Assembly: GCA_050084515.1 (NCBI GenBank)
Contig: CM114271.1
Span: 16,926,001 to 16,990,000, forward strand
Length of the DNA stretch: 64,000 bases
Reading direction: 5' to 3'
Origin: Blasia pusilla
Taxonomy: Eukaryota; Marchantiophyta; Marchantiopsida; Blasiales
Below are positions 46,301 through 58,589 of this stretch, piece by piece. Within the stretch, counting starts at the first letter, position 1. Every line of letters starts with the position of its first letter. The position numbers were made by a program, and so were the translations under genes. Below the pieces are notes generated by a model. The model ran no database searches and was not told the DNA's origin. It saw nothing but the letters and a program-made list of their open reading frames with translations.

Positions 46301-47505
46301 ATTTTAACTTATCATAGTAGAATTTCAGGTTCATCAAGTCTTTCATTCGTATTTTACGAGTAGATGTTGACCGCATTTGCATCTCAATTTCAAGAGTTCT
46401 TATGCGACTTGCATCACATTTTCCTTGTCAAGCCCCTCGAGTGGTCTCAACTCGGTCTTCTTCAGCCTTCTCTTCTCGATGCTCGTTTTATGTCTCAGCT
46501 AGTACTCATAGTACGCGAGACCATCTCGTGCCATGAGTTTACCTTCCTCGTAGGCAACCATGACAGCATGCCACATATTCTATGTGGTGGAAGAGAAATT
46601 GTAGATGAATGTGTTTATCTTCTTGTGGCTGGAACCAAAATGGGCGTTGAGCCTCTTCGTCATGGTCTACAGGAAAAATGGAATTTCAGTTCAATTAGGA
46701 TACCAATGATAATAGCTCTGACTGATTAAAGACAGAGATGGCCTATGTACTATATGTTTTCTTAGAATTCAAGTTCTAATTAGAAATTCAAATTTCGATT
46801 TGAATGGTACTACCGTAGCGATCCTCAATGCAAGGAAATCCACCACTTCTCCAATCTTCCTCTTTCCGATCTTCTTAATTTTTGCCAACTTGATATTGCT
46901 CATGTGGGCCCAAAAAGTGGCAATTTGCGTTCTTATTGGAGTCTCTATGTTGCTAGTATATGTGTCCACTTGATTATGAAGTGACGAGAGGCTACCATAT
47001 CTCAGACGATTTTTGGGATAATCTTCCCTCCAAACTACTATACACGGGAGACTTTGGAAAAAATTGTCCCTCCTGGCTTCATGAAGTTTAGAGAAGGCAA
47101 CCGATGTATGTTGACCGGAAATTACCCACTAGTAGATTGTTGTACCATCACGTAGGTACCCATCAACTATCTCCTCTTCTGAGGGAGCAACTCATAAATG
47201 GTCACCCCGATAGTCATGAGATGCTCTTGCAATATCGTATGTATATTGAACAACAATATATGTGTTTATATTTTTCACTTTGACATTTCTAGTCCCCGAG
47301 AGACTATGCATCAAGGCATTCACTCTCTCTGGATGAAGCTCCCTCGCTTTGATGTCAAGCGGGGCAACTTTGAAATCATTGACATCTAAGCAAAAGATTT
47401 TCAAAGTAGAGTTTGGAAATATATAGATCCTTAAAGTGCTCCCACAATCTCTCTTATCCCAGCTTTGCACAAGAGAAACTAGAAGGGATGGATGTAAGGA
47501 AGTAT
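43385..47505 (-). pseudogene. Multi-exon pseudogene of unknown function with a ParB/Srx-like segment
   Basis: Minus-strand coding traces in long consistent frames broken by single stops. 47505-46769: FKVAPLDIKARELHPERVNA, then after a stop WVISGQHTSVAFSKLHEARR and CIVVWREDYPKNRLRYGSL. 46660-46400: NMWHAVMVAYEEGKLMARDG and TELRPLEGLDKENVMQVA. 46139-45340: PLDEFCRILRDLIP through STLGENKF and NAIMVNLGFRVLAALVA. 45290-45010: FYLKFDQFFKIDSNRGLL and an acidic end followed by a donor GTAAGC. 44400-43940: three repeated small exons. 43624-43385: a basic tail. The pair of an ELHPERVNAL-like stretch and GQH resembles the ParB/sulfiredoxin fold (compare IDGQHR). I do not know the family. At least eight in-frame stops argue for a pseudogene. 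Confidence 0.5.
43949..44400 (-). repeat. Three tandem copies of a ~180-bp exon-intron unit
   Basis: Units start at about 43949, 44132 and 44308 (spacings 183 and 176). On the minus strand each reads an exon of about 90 bases ending SSPTQ or a variant, followed by a donor GTGAGC. The best copy encodes GENESEGLLGMKKQTPPSL. The copies lie inside the pseudogene at 43385-47505. Confidence 0.7.
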
Positions 47506-50500
47506 TTTATTACTAAAGGAATAAGAATATGAGTTTTTTTCAAGGACTCAAAAGGGGCATGAATGGTGGATGGCTTATACTTGGAGTCATGACTTACTAG
47601 CAAGAGTTCAAGAGTAGGAGAGGATGATGATGAGAATGTTTGATGTTTGGAGCAAGAAACTAAGGCTGTAAGATTGAAGGATACTAGGATATTCTCACAT
47701 TTGAGATTAAATCTATATTATTGCTGGAGAGTTCCTTCTTGATTTGCTAACACATGTGTGCTTGACATGTGGCAATTGCGCAGCAAGAAAAAAAACCTCA
47801 TACTATGGGCAGCAAGAAAATTTGAGTTTGTTTGCAGCATGGTTGGTCCCTTCACTACCATGCATAGCACGGGTTGAAGGTTGCACACGGACAAAGTGCA
47901 TGGACATGTCCATGTCCGCGGATTTATGACCGTCCTTAGGACAGACATGTCCGTGTGGGCGCGGGTACCTACGGCTTGCACCCAAACCTACCTTACCCGC
48001 AACATACATCCGTGCTCACCTACCCACACCTAGCCTAAATATTTGTTATCCGGCCATTTTGTAGACCGCACAGACCCACCTAAGCCCCCAATACGCCCAA
48101 GGAAGATGGGGTACAGGACTGCCATCTATAGACCCACAACCTAGTGAGCCCACCCTCTACATGCCAATGTGGACTACATGTGGGCCGATTCCTACCCGCC
48201 TCCCTTAGTCGAAGCCCCCACCCGTTCGAGTGTGTTGATGGGAAGTGTAAGGCGAGTATAACCAAGGGAAAGAAGCTAAACAAAGATGCACTCCTTTCAA
48301 TGCCAATCGAGGGATCGATGAGATGTTCTGAAGGGAACGATCCATTAGCAAATATGAAAATGGCTCTTCACTATAACTCACTTGAGACGCATTTTGAAGC
48401 TCCCCGATTGTGAGGTGAAACTCTCCAATTGTGAATTGCATGTCAGTGGCCTTTGTACTTGTAATCTAGGTTTCCTCATAGAATTTTGTAGGGCTTTGCC
48501 TTTGTATAATTCTTAATACCCTCGAATGAAGTTCCTAGCTCAATGAACCATCCCTTCAAGGGTCCCACTCTACCTCCTCCCTTTGCAACCATGCAACCCC
48601 TCCCCATCCACCTCAAACATGAACGGTTAGATCTTCCAAGATCCATGAGATAGTCTCATAAGAGATATCTTGAGAGGGTTTCCTAAAAGTAACCCAAAAC
48701 ACCATTCCAACCACTCTTTGCAATGGCTAAGATCATGCCGCCACATTCGACCCATCCCTTCCCGGCAAGTGAATGGCTAGGATAACCACCATCTTGTGGT
48801 TCTAAGAAAAAAAATTATGGCCCTTCTACTCAAAAGGTTATCTTCCCTCGCCCTTACAAGAAAAAAATTTATCCCTCCTCTATTCATAATTTATCGTTAG
48901 TCCAAAAAAGGAAAAATAATCCAAATATCTTCCATGGATACACCAAGGCTATTTGAATTCTAGAGATTTAATTAAAAGATTAAATTTTCTCCAAATACCC
49001 ACCTACTCTTCTCCATCTCCTTCTCTTCTTGGCCAAGCTCAAAAATCATGAAACTTTTTGAGATGATGCCCCATGCTTCTTGCAACCCAAGGAAAAAGAA
49101 AACTCTCCAAGTGCCCACCTAGACATTGAATTAAAAATGGAAGACCAAAAATTTGATCTTGGATTTTTAGTTATATCTTGGAGTCAAAAATAGCAAATCC
49201 GAGCCGTCCAATTTTGAGATGACATTACCAAGACCAACCCTACCAAGTTTCATTCCAATCCAATGGTGGAAACAATCTTAGACCGAAATGAAGGAAACTA
49301 GATTAAGGAAGCCATGTGAATCCTCACTTCAAGCCCTCTTCTTTCACTATCTTCTTCCTTTCTTGGCCTTCCTTTTTAGTCACAAGCTCGAAAATCATGA
49401 AACTTTGTAAGATTATGCCCCCATGCCTTCGTAGTGTAGGAAAAAAATAAACTCTTCAAATGCCCATCTAGGGATTGCCTTGAAAATGGAAGACAAAAAA
49501 TATGATCTTAGATTTGTAATTATATCTTGGTGTCAATATTAGAAAATCCAAACCATCCACGTGGGAGATTACTCTACAAGGACCAAGTCCACTCCGATCT
49601 AATGGTGGATGTAAATTTTGGCCTAAGCTGAAGGACAAAAGTGAAGTAATCCAAGTGAATCCCCACAAATGATTCAAAATATAACAACATTCTGTTGAAA
49701 TCAAGTGATTGAGGGGATCACCCAAAACAAGCCCACAATATACTCACATCAAAAAAAATTTCCTAATTTCTCAACCCCTTGCAAAATTTTTTAAGGGGGG
49801 AGGGGGAGGATTTCTTCACCCCTTGCAACTTTCGACCAAAAGTTTGAAATTTTTTCCCCATTTTGGGAGGGCTTTACTTACATCGGCGTTGTATTTTTTA
49901 TTTTCCCCTCCCTTATTCCAAAAAATTCGCTATCGTCAATTAAAATATGCTTGAGTTTGACGTACGTTATTTTTTACTTTTCTTTCAGTGATATACATGC
50001 CGTAGAAAAATGGTTGACTACAAACTTGCATTAGAGTTACAAAATTTTGTAGTATTACGATTGCAATGTTGCAAAAGTTTGCAAATTGCACTAGAAGCCA
50101 ACTAAAAGTTGACTTACAAACAACTCACAATTTTTTTTTCTTTTGATTTGTGGGTTTGATTTCATGCGTGTGAAGAAAATTCCATGGAATGAGTTGAATG
50201 ATGCCACAAAGAAGAATCTTTATATATAAGGATAAATTTTGTATGCAAACATATGTGGTGTACGTCATTGTCATTAATGCCACAAATCTTACCTACGCCA
50301 CTGCCACGCATCTAATGTGCCTTGCATGGAATCATGCTTGAATTATTTTACAGAGAGAAATTTATAGGTGTTGAGTTTTCTTGTAACAATCTACAAGTTT
50401 GTAATGAAGACATGGACATCACAATTGAACCTGTAATGAGTTTTGCAAGAACATCAACTAGTGTACAATGAGGTGGTTTAAACACTGTTGCAAAGAAAGT

Positions 50501-51100
50501 GAAGCCATATAAGGATGAAAGGTTGCCTTTGTCATGGATTGACCCAAGTTTTCTACACTCGGAAAGACAATACCTTACAGAGTCTCAAATTGTATTAAAT
50601 ACTCCAAAGACATCCAATCATGATGGCCTTGGTACACATCCAATCATGCACGAAAACATCACATCCACACAATACACATCATCCATTTTTTCAACATGCA
50701 AAGAAATCAAAAAAAAAATTACGTCAATAAAAAAGGATGAGGTCAGAGAAAACCCTCCTCTTGTTTTAGCAATGTAGGGTTAAAACGCACTTCTCTTGTC
50801 GATGCGTGTCATTTGAAAGTAATTAAATTAAGAAAGGAAAATATTTACATCACCCTTTAATTAAAAGGAAAAAATATAATTGATCACACATGCATCACAT
50901 GTATATGGAAGGACCCACAAGGCGGAACTAGGAATAACCCCACTATGCGAGTTTCACGCTAGGGAATGGGGTGGAAATGACTTGCATACGGAAAATAGGC
51001 CCACCACGCTAATCCACATTAGGGAATGGGGTGGAGATGGCCATCATGAGAGAAAGACGTGTTTCAAGGTTCGGGGGAACGAGGTTTTCATCGATAGAAC
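47506..51100. other. Gene-poor region between pseudogene and SYF1
   Basis: No gene recognised. It contains a tandem duplication (49037-49640), a G-rich tract near 49794-49812 and short frames without known domains. A motif of the type GGACATGTCC lies at about 47902. Confidence 0.45.
49037..49640. repeat. Diverged tandem duplication, ~350-bp period
   Basis: AAAATCATGAAACTTT-containing copies start at about 49040 and 49390 and run in parallel through ATGGAAGACCAAAAA, TTATATCTTGG and CAATGGTGGA-type phrases. Identity is moderate, with indels. No coding frame is conserved. Confidence 0.65.
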
Positions 51101-51112
51101 GAGCGGGAGCTT

Positions 51113-51131
51113 ACGGGTTTAGGTTTAGGGT
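51113..51131 (+). promoter_or_regulatory. Telo-box-like motif upstream of SYF1
   Basis: GGGTTTAGGTTTAGGGTG contains the complement of the plant telo-box (AAACCCTA-like). It sits about 450 bases before the SYF1 start codon, where promoter or 5' UTR is expected. Such boxes are common near plant housekeeping genes. Function here is inferred. Confidence 0.35.
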
Positions 51132-51581
51132 GTAAGGTAGAGGATCTCGAGGATTTCTCGTCGTTCTTGCCATCTGAAGTGTCTGGTAGGGTTCCCTGTG
51201 AGGATTCCACGAAGAATTGTGGACACGCTCGGAGCCGGGATCGAATTTCTGCGCACTCGCGTGGAGTCTGCGTCGGGTTTAGGAGATTGTGCAGCGGTGA
51301 GCGGAATTTTCTGTGGTTGCGGAGCGGCGAGGGTTTCGTGCCGGAGGAGATCTGCGTTGGTCTTGAAGAGCTCATGATTTGAGTACTGATAGGGTTCGGC
51401 GGTGGAGATTCGAAGGGGATTTTCTCCTCTCTGGCGAGTTCCTGCTGTCGGGGTATGGACGTTGCGTAGAGAGGGAATGGAGGTGGGAGGAGGTGGGGAA
51501 AGGGAATTGGCCGTGTAGTGGAACCTTCATTTCGAAGATAGAGGGGAGGGAGGTTCCGGGGTTTTCGAACGGCGGGAAGCG

Positions 51582-54500
51582 ATGCCTTCGATTCCGCAGG
51601 ACCTATACCCATCGGAGGAGGATTTGCTTTATGAGGAGGAGATTTTGAGAAACCCTTACAGCTTGAAGCTATGGTGGCGATACCTCCAAGCTCGGCGTGA
51701 TTCACCATTCAAAAAGCGGTCCATTTTGTTTGAGCGGGCGCTGAAGGCGTTGCCAGGAAGCTACAAATTATGGCATCGATATCTCCGGGAGAAGATGGAG
51801 GGGTCCGGGGGCTCCCCCTCTCTCACTCCCTGTACGAAAATTTGAATAACACGTTTGAGCGCGCTTTGGTTACAATGCACAAAATGCCGAGAATTTGGAT
51901 TCTTTACCTGCAAATTTTGACGGAACAAAAGTATTTGACGCGGACGAGGCGCACTTTCGACAGAGCTCTCTGTTCGTTGCCGGTGACTCAGCATGATCGC
52001 ATTTGGGAACTTTACTTGAAGTTTGTCGGTCAGCCTGGAGTACCGATTGAGACTGCTCTCCGGGTTTATCGTAGGTACTTGAAATTTGACCCATCTCACG
52101 TAGAGGAGTTCATCGACTTTCTGCTATCGTCCAAGTTATGGCAGGAGGGGGCGATCAAGATGGCGCAGGTCTTGAATGATGAGACATTTTCGTCCATCAA
52201 GGGGAAATCCAGGCATCAGCTCTGGCTGGAACTTTGCAACCTACTGACGAAGCATGCGAGTGAGGTCTCTGGATTGCAAGTTGATGCGATTATTCGAGGG
52301 GGAATTCGGAGGTTTACTGATGAGGTCGGCCGACTCTGGACGTCTCTGGCTGATTACTACATCCGGAGAGGTCTGTTCGAGAAAGCGAGGGACGTGTTTG
52401 AAGAGGGGATGACTAGTGTAATTACGGTTAGGGATTTTAGCATGATTTTTGATGCCTACACCCAGTTTGAAGAGAGTATGTTGACAGCGAAAATAGAATC
52501 TATTGAGGCGAAAGTAGAGGAAGATGACGAGGCAGGGCGCCACGAAAATGGTCAATCTCAAGCCGATGGGGCCGAAGATGATAAGAAGTCACGGAAATCC
52601 CAGAAGTCGAAGGAATTGTTGGATCAATGGGAAAGGGAAATTTTGTCAGATTTTTGGTTAAATGATGATGATGACATTGATCTGCGACTCGCAAGATTTG
52701 AGCACCTGATGAATCGGCGTCCAGAGCTGGTTAGTAGTGTTCTGTTGAGACAAAATCCCCACAATGTGCACGAGTGGCACAAGCGAGTGAAACTTTTTGA
52801 GGACAATCCAGGTCGTCAAATTTTGACCTACACCGAGGCTGTGAAGACAGTGGATCCGTTTAAAGCAGTTGGGAAGCCTCACACTCTGTGGATTGCCTTC
52901 GCTAAATTGTATGAAGCTCACAATGACATAGTGAATGCTGAGAAGATCTTTGAGAAAGCCGTCCAGGTGGGATTCAAAGCAGTGGATGATCTGGCTACCG
53001 TTTGGTGCGAGTGGGCCGAGATGCTTATTCGACATAAAAAGTTCAAGGGTGCACTCAACCTGATGTGGCGGGCCACCACAGAGCCGACATTGGCTGTTAG
53101 GAGGACAAGTGAGTTGAATTCACCCCAGAATACCTCAAGGAACTAGGCACAGGCTAAATCTGTTATCCATGAGCTAGCTGCCGTGGTTACATGTTTAATT
53201 CTTCAATTTTTCTTGGTTCTGGTTTATTCTCTATCGGAAAGACGACTCATGGTTCAACCCAGATGTGTACGAGTGGTGTAGATGTAAGAATTGGATTTGA
53301 TGTAGGTGAATTATATATGTCCGGGGCAGATGACCCGATTAGGCCACCTGAAGACATGTCTGTGGACTGATAATTCCTTCTTTTGGTTAACAGTTGCAGC
53401 TTCTGGGGAGGAACCAGTACAAATGAGGGTTTACAGGTCTTTGAAACTATGGACGTTTTATGTGGATCTGGAGGAGAGTTTGGGAACTCTTGATGGGACA
53501 CGCAAACTGTATGAACGAATTCTTGATCTCAAGATAGCAACTCCGCAAATCATACTCCAGTATGCGTATATGCTAGAGGTAGGAATATTTTTTCTGTTCA
53601 TTTGATATGGAGTGTGCCCAGATAAGCAATTATACGCATGCACTGGATTTGGATGTCTTTGCTTCTACAGGATGTCCTCCTCAACTCTTCATGCAATTGT
53701 TACACAATTAGTGCAAATACAGTTGATCGATAGTGTACCTGGGATAGTTCACCTTCACTTAGGCATACGCTCTCATGTTAAGTTCCAATATCTTGGAATC
53801 ACATAGTACTTGCTTGAGAGATTCCTTAAACTTGGCCATATTGTAACCCTACAAGCTTTTTTCATGACTCAGAAGGTTTTGTGTCTATTTCATTTTTTAT
53901 CGAGGATAAACCCCATGTCCAAATATTGTTCTCAAAAGTAAATTCCTTGTCACTGCTTCATGCTGAATCATTCCAATTGTGGGGTAATACAGAGCAACAA
54001 GTTCTTTGAAGATGCCTTCAGAGTGTATGAACGGGGGGTGCAAATTTTCAAGTATCCTCATGTTCGGGAAATTTGGACAACATACCTGGTCAAGTTTGTT
54101 GCTCGGTATGGAGAAAAGAAGTTGGAGCGAGCACGTGATTTGTTTGAGCAGGCAGTAGAGAAGGTATGTTGCCGTATATGGCCTGCTTGTAGTGTACATC
54201 TAGATCAAAACTTTAGTGCAGTGCTTGATGTGTCTGGAAGTTGCATCTTCTTGCCAACTACTTCAATATGTCATGCTTCAATTTATTCCATTTTCGAAGG
54301 AATTCATGGGGATTGGCAAAATCTAACGTATTAGTTTGGCTATGAATTTCCATCTTCAATATTCAGTGTCATTTGGCTGATAAGCGTATTGATGTGAAAG
54401 TCTTACCTATGGAGATGAGTGGGAGACTTTTGATTTGGGGTTCTCACAAAATGAAGGCTACATACTGTCCACAGAACTTGAAGATTTTAGGGACCCGAAT

Positions 54501-55991
54501 CTATTTGACGAGATCTTATGTTTTCTTCCTGATGTATTCCTGCTTCTCCAATTTTGGGTCTTGCAATTTGAATCACATGAGATGAAATTTCAGGTGCCAG
54601 CAGAAGATGCAAAGCCTTTGTACCTTCAGTTTGCAAAGTTGGAGGAAGACTATGGACTAGCGCGTCATGCCATGGCAGTCTATGAGCGTGCAACCAAGGC
54701 TGTTGCAGACAACGAAAAAATGAGTGTCTATGAGATTTACATTGCACGAGCAGCTGAATTTTTCGGCGTACCAAAAACTCGAAAAATATATGAGGTAGAA
54801 AATCAGATCACTCAGAAGGAACTGTCTGTTGCACATGTTGACTTCTACTGACTAAACATAAAGATTCGTTTCAGAACTTTCAATGCTTGTTTAGCTTCTG
54901 CCCTCAGTGAACACTTCTCATCATCATACCCCATCTTTTCTGTGTGGAGGGCATTATCCTTAGATTGTTACCAAATTAGTGTCTACTATAGAACCAATTT
55001 TTATCTGTTCCTGCAAAATTGACTTTATGCCTTGTTCTTGCAGTTGGCAATCCAATCAGGATTGCCTGACAAGGACGTGAAGGTAATGTGTATAAAGTAC
55101 GCAGAGCTGGAGCGCAACTTAGGAGAGATAGACCGGGCACGAGCCATCTACGTACATGCGGCCCAAATGGCTGACCCGCGCTCTGACTCTGAGTTTTGGA
55201 GCAAGTGGAATGATTTTGAGGTCCAGCATGGTAACGAAGATACATTCAGAGAAATGCTACGCATCAAACGAAGTGTCTCGGCAAGTTACAGCCAGGTAGT
55301 GAAATCTTCCAATCTAGCATTATCTCACCCAAGGGAAGAAAGCATCCATTTTGTTGAGAGACCTTTCACGTCAGTTCTTACCTTGGCTTGACAAAAGCAG
55401 TTCTTTCCTTACAGGTCCCAAGTGCCACTTCTCCTTCTGCCTTGCAATGGCATCCACAGAAACAGTATGATGTGTATTTAGAGCTAAAAATTTAGACTGT
55501 TTTGTTTCTTCACTGATTATGCTACGAATGTATATCTGTGACAGATGCATTTTATTCTGCCTGAATACTTGATGCAACGAGAGCCCGGAAAGGTTTCTTT
55601 GGAGGAAGCTGTGGACACTCTCAAGCGAGCGGGAGTCCCAGAGGATGAAATGGCAGCCCTCGAAAGGCAAATAGCACCGCCGAGGAGTCCTCTGAAGGAA
55701 GGAATGAGATCTCTGGGATTCGTCAGTGCAGGAACAGTGGAAGGAGACAAAAGCCCCAGTCGTAGAATTGCAGTAAATCCCGACGAGATTGAATTAGGAG
55801 AGGAAAGTGACGAAGACGAGGAAGGCAAAGGCGGCCAGGATGTGGGTATTGCCCAAAAAGCGGTGCCTGATGCGGTTTATGGGGACTTGGCTAACAAGGC
55901 CCGTGAACTCGCCAAAGAAGAGAAAAGAGAACCGGAAAATGCAGAGCCTATGGGTGCTCTGGAGAGACTAAAGCGTCAACGGAAGCAATGA
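51582..55991 (+). CDS. SYF1: Pre-mRNA-splicing factor SYF1 (XAB2), six exons, one apparent frameshift
   Basis: TPR/HAT-repeat scaffold of the NineTeen complex, active in the nucleus in spliceosome activation. Exons: 51582-53108, 53394-53578, 53993-54163, 54594-54794, 55044-55295, 55545-55991, all GT..AG. The start ATG gives [20 protein letters not shown], as expected for the family N-terminus. HAT-type repeats run through most of it ([91 protein letters not shown]). The tail has [26 protein letters not shown] and an acidic stretch before [10 protein letters not shown]. Near 51798-51808 exon 1 changes frame: [11 protein letters not shown] is in one frame and [15 protein letters not shown] in the next. 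The exons sum to 2783 bases; one more base gives 2784 (927 residues plus stop), the family length. Either a base is missing from the sequence in a G run, or the copy is mutated. Confidence 0.95.
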
Positions 55992-56860
55992 GAATCTCCC
56001 AAAGTAGCAGCCGTCGTCCTTTTGGTTTTTGATCTTTCTGGATGTGTACAGTAAATTCATATTAGCACCGAACCCAAGTTGTACAATAAATCTCTTGACT
56101 CCCTTTAATTAGATTCCAACACCATCCACACGTCTCTGAATCGATGCTTCTCTCTTCACTCCTGGAATTTTCTCGCACGCGAATATCGTACTTCACACTG
56201 ATGTCCATCAGATCATGCCGGACCGCATGCCATATCTGCTGCTCTTTCCAGAGGCGACGCCAGTGCCCCAACGGCATGAACCCCGGGGCGAGAGAGATGA
56301 ATCTCAGGATCATTTCACCTTGTGATCACGAGGAGAATCGAGGCTTCGTTCCGCTTGGCAAGATGGTACTTTTTACTAAACCCTAAACAACCACACGGAT
56401 CCTGTGCTTGACCCTGGAATGCGGAGGAGGATACGAGACTTGTGCACCGTGTCATGGAGCCTGGAATACGGCGGAGGCGATGCCCGATTTCTCCAACCTC
56501 GAAAGGCCGCTCTCGGGCCCCGTCTGCAAGAGCCATCGCAGCCAGCCAGCCACGAGCAACGGCACCAGAAGGTCACGGAGAGACACCGAAGAACACTGCT
56601 CCACAGGCGACAGTCGGCCACCGGAAATCGCAAGCCAAGACAGCAGGGCCCTGATCGTCGTCGCGCCGTGTGAAGACTCCGCCGCGACCAACTGGGACCG
56701 CCAGTAGTAGTGCCATCATGCGGACTTGCTGCCCCTGACCGACGGACGGACGGACGGACGGACGGACGAGTAAGCCCCGCAGCCCCACTTTCGAGGGAAC
56801 TGGAACTCCGTTGCCCACTTTCAACAGGTCCGAAACTTTGTAGCCCGCCGGGTCAAGCCA
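55992..56860. other. SYF1 3' flank
   Basis: The SYF1 3' UTR should begin here; a possible polyadenylation signal AATAAA is at about 56085. Overlapping frames on both strands at 56376-56710 are GC-rich and without known domains. A (GACG)n tract lies at 56740-56769. Confidence 0.4.
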
Positions 56861-56864
56861 AACT

Positions 56865-57290
56865 CGAGATGAAAACTCCGTAAGCCGGTCCTTTTGGGTC
56901 AGGGCAACCGTGCGAACCAGGTGAAAACTCCGTAGGCCGGCTCTTTTGGGTCAGGGCCACCCCGCGATGCAGCTGGAAACTCCGTAGGCCGGTTCTTTTG
57001 GGTCACTCAGGGCAACCTAGCGATTGAGGTGAACACTCTGTTGGCCGGTTCTTTTGGGTCGGCGCAGAATCGCGGGGGAGCTGGAAACTCCGTAGACCGG
57101 TTCTTTTGCGCAACGGCAGAATTGCGAGGGAGCTGGAAACGCCGTGGGCCGGTTCTTTTGGGTCAGGCGACCAGAGTCGAACTCTGTCTCAGGCCAAGGC
57201 TGACTCCAGAGGGAGGGGAGGTGAAACTCCGTAGGCCATTCTTTCATTAGAGTGATGCACCTCAAGCCAGACTCCGTAGGTCACTATTTC
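56865..57290. repeat. Tandem repeat with 52-56 bp units
   Basis: Seven or so units, each with a TGAAACTCCGTAGGCCGG-type start and TTCTTTTGGGTCAGG, beginning at about 56872, 56930, 56981, 57039, 57090, 57140 and 57228. The sixth carries an insertion. The units degrade at both ends. Confidence 0.85.
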
Positions 57291-58589
57291 TTAGGTTAAG
57301 CGTGCTTTGGGAGGCAGGTTTACGGTTTACGGTACCCTAAAGCCTGAAGTCGTTGGCCGGTTTTCCCTGGTGAAGCCGGACTAACGAGGGAGTTCTAACT
57401 CCAGCCAGCCTTTAGTACTTAAGTTTTTGGGATTAGTGAGACATGAAGGGCCTGTTTTCCCGGTCAAGCCACACTTATTTCTCTTCCCATCTTGTCAATA
57501 CATCCAAAAAATCCTTATTTCTTAGTCACAACCTCAAAAATATAAAAACTCAATTATATGTGTATACCGCCCTTGCTGAGAGTATTCACAAACCGATACA
57601 TATGTTATCATTGGTCATAAAAAAGTTGAAAAAAAAAGGAAAAAATCTACCATGAAAAAAAAATGATGGTCTACCAAAAAAACTTTCATTCACAACCTCA
57701 ATATAAAAGTAGTGTCTTAATACCATATTAAATCTACCGGGAATACTTCATTGAAACTATCTACAAGTATATGGCCTTATAGTGTTTAGGGAAATTGGTG
57801 ATCAGGTGTGCTATTTCATTTTTGATATATCCACATCCAACTTTCACAATTTTTGTCTGCAAGTTTGAGTGTGGGTCGCTACCGTAGACTATCCCCTCTA
57901 CGGCTTCAAGGTGCATAGTGTGTAGGTGCAATCCTCATGACTCCCTTATGATTTGTTGCTAGCAATATAAATATATCACACTAAAGTCCTGCGTGCATGT
58001 CTCTGTCCTTGAGGTGGAATGGTAACACTATTTGATTTTTAGCTCAGTGGTTAATCAATGATGAGCTTGTCAATTTACCAAAATAGTTGTGGGCCACAAA
58101 GATGTTTGTTTGAAAAACATTTGGAAGTAGTTAGTTAGAGACATGCTCATGAGAAACATTGAGAGGTCCTAATGACACTTTCATTTGATATAAGGAATAT
58201 AAGTAAGAAATAAATTATTATTAAATATAAAGTTTTATATTGAGACACTTGTATTATTTTGTGTATTGAATGTTGTTTTATTTTACATCAAATATTATGG
58301 AAAATAAACAAGAAATGGAGATTAAGAAAAGAAAACGTGCATTGATAGCCGGACATGTCTGTCCCTAGGATGGACAAGTATGGACATATCTACAGACATG
58401 GATAGCGAGAGGTGGGACCCATACTTATAATTCACGATGGAAAGCATAACAAGGATGAGTAGGGCAATAAGGAGGAGGAAATGGAGGTGGAGGAAGGAAG
58501 AAACGGGAGAGAGGAAGAGCTTATGGCTCCCAATTCAATGGCTTAGGGGAATCTAGAGGAGCACCTTAGAGGGTTCCAACTGATGACAT
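57291..58589. other. AT-rich region without recognised genes
   Basis: No coding frame of note. A-runs at about 57640-57665. A stretch at about 58340-58420 with GGACATGTCTGTCC resembles the motif at about 47902. Confidence 0.45.

Noticed and set aside
47890-47960. Possible transposon terminal inverted repeats (GGACATGTCC motifs at about 47902 and 58350)
   Set aside because: Similarity is short, orientation is unclear, and host gene SYF1 lies between them.
51088-51708. 206-codon minus-strand ORF rich in Pro and Ser
   Set aside because: It is antisense to the SYF1 5' region and exon 1, and has no domain.
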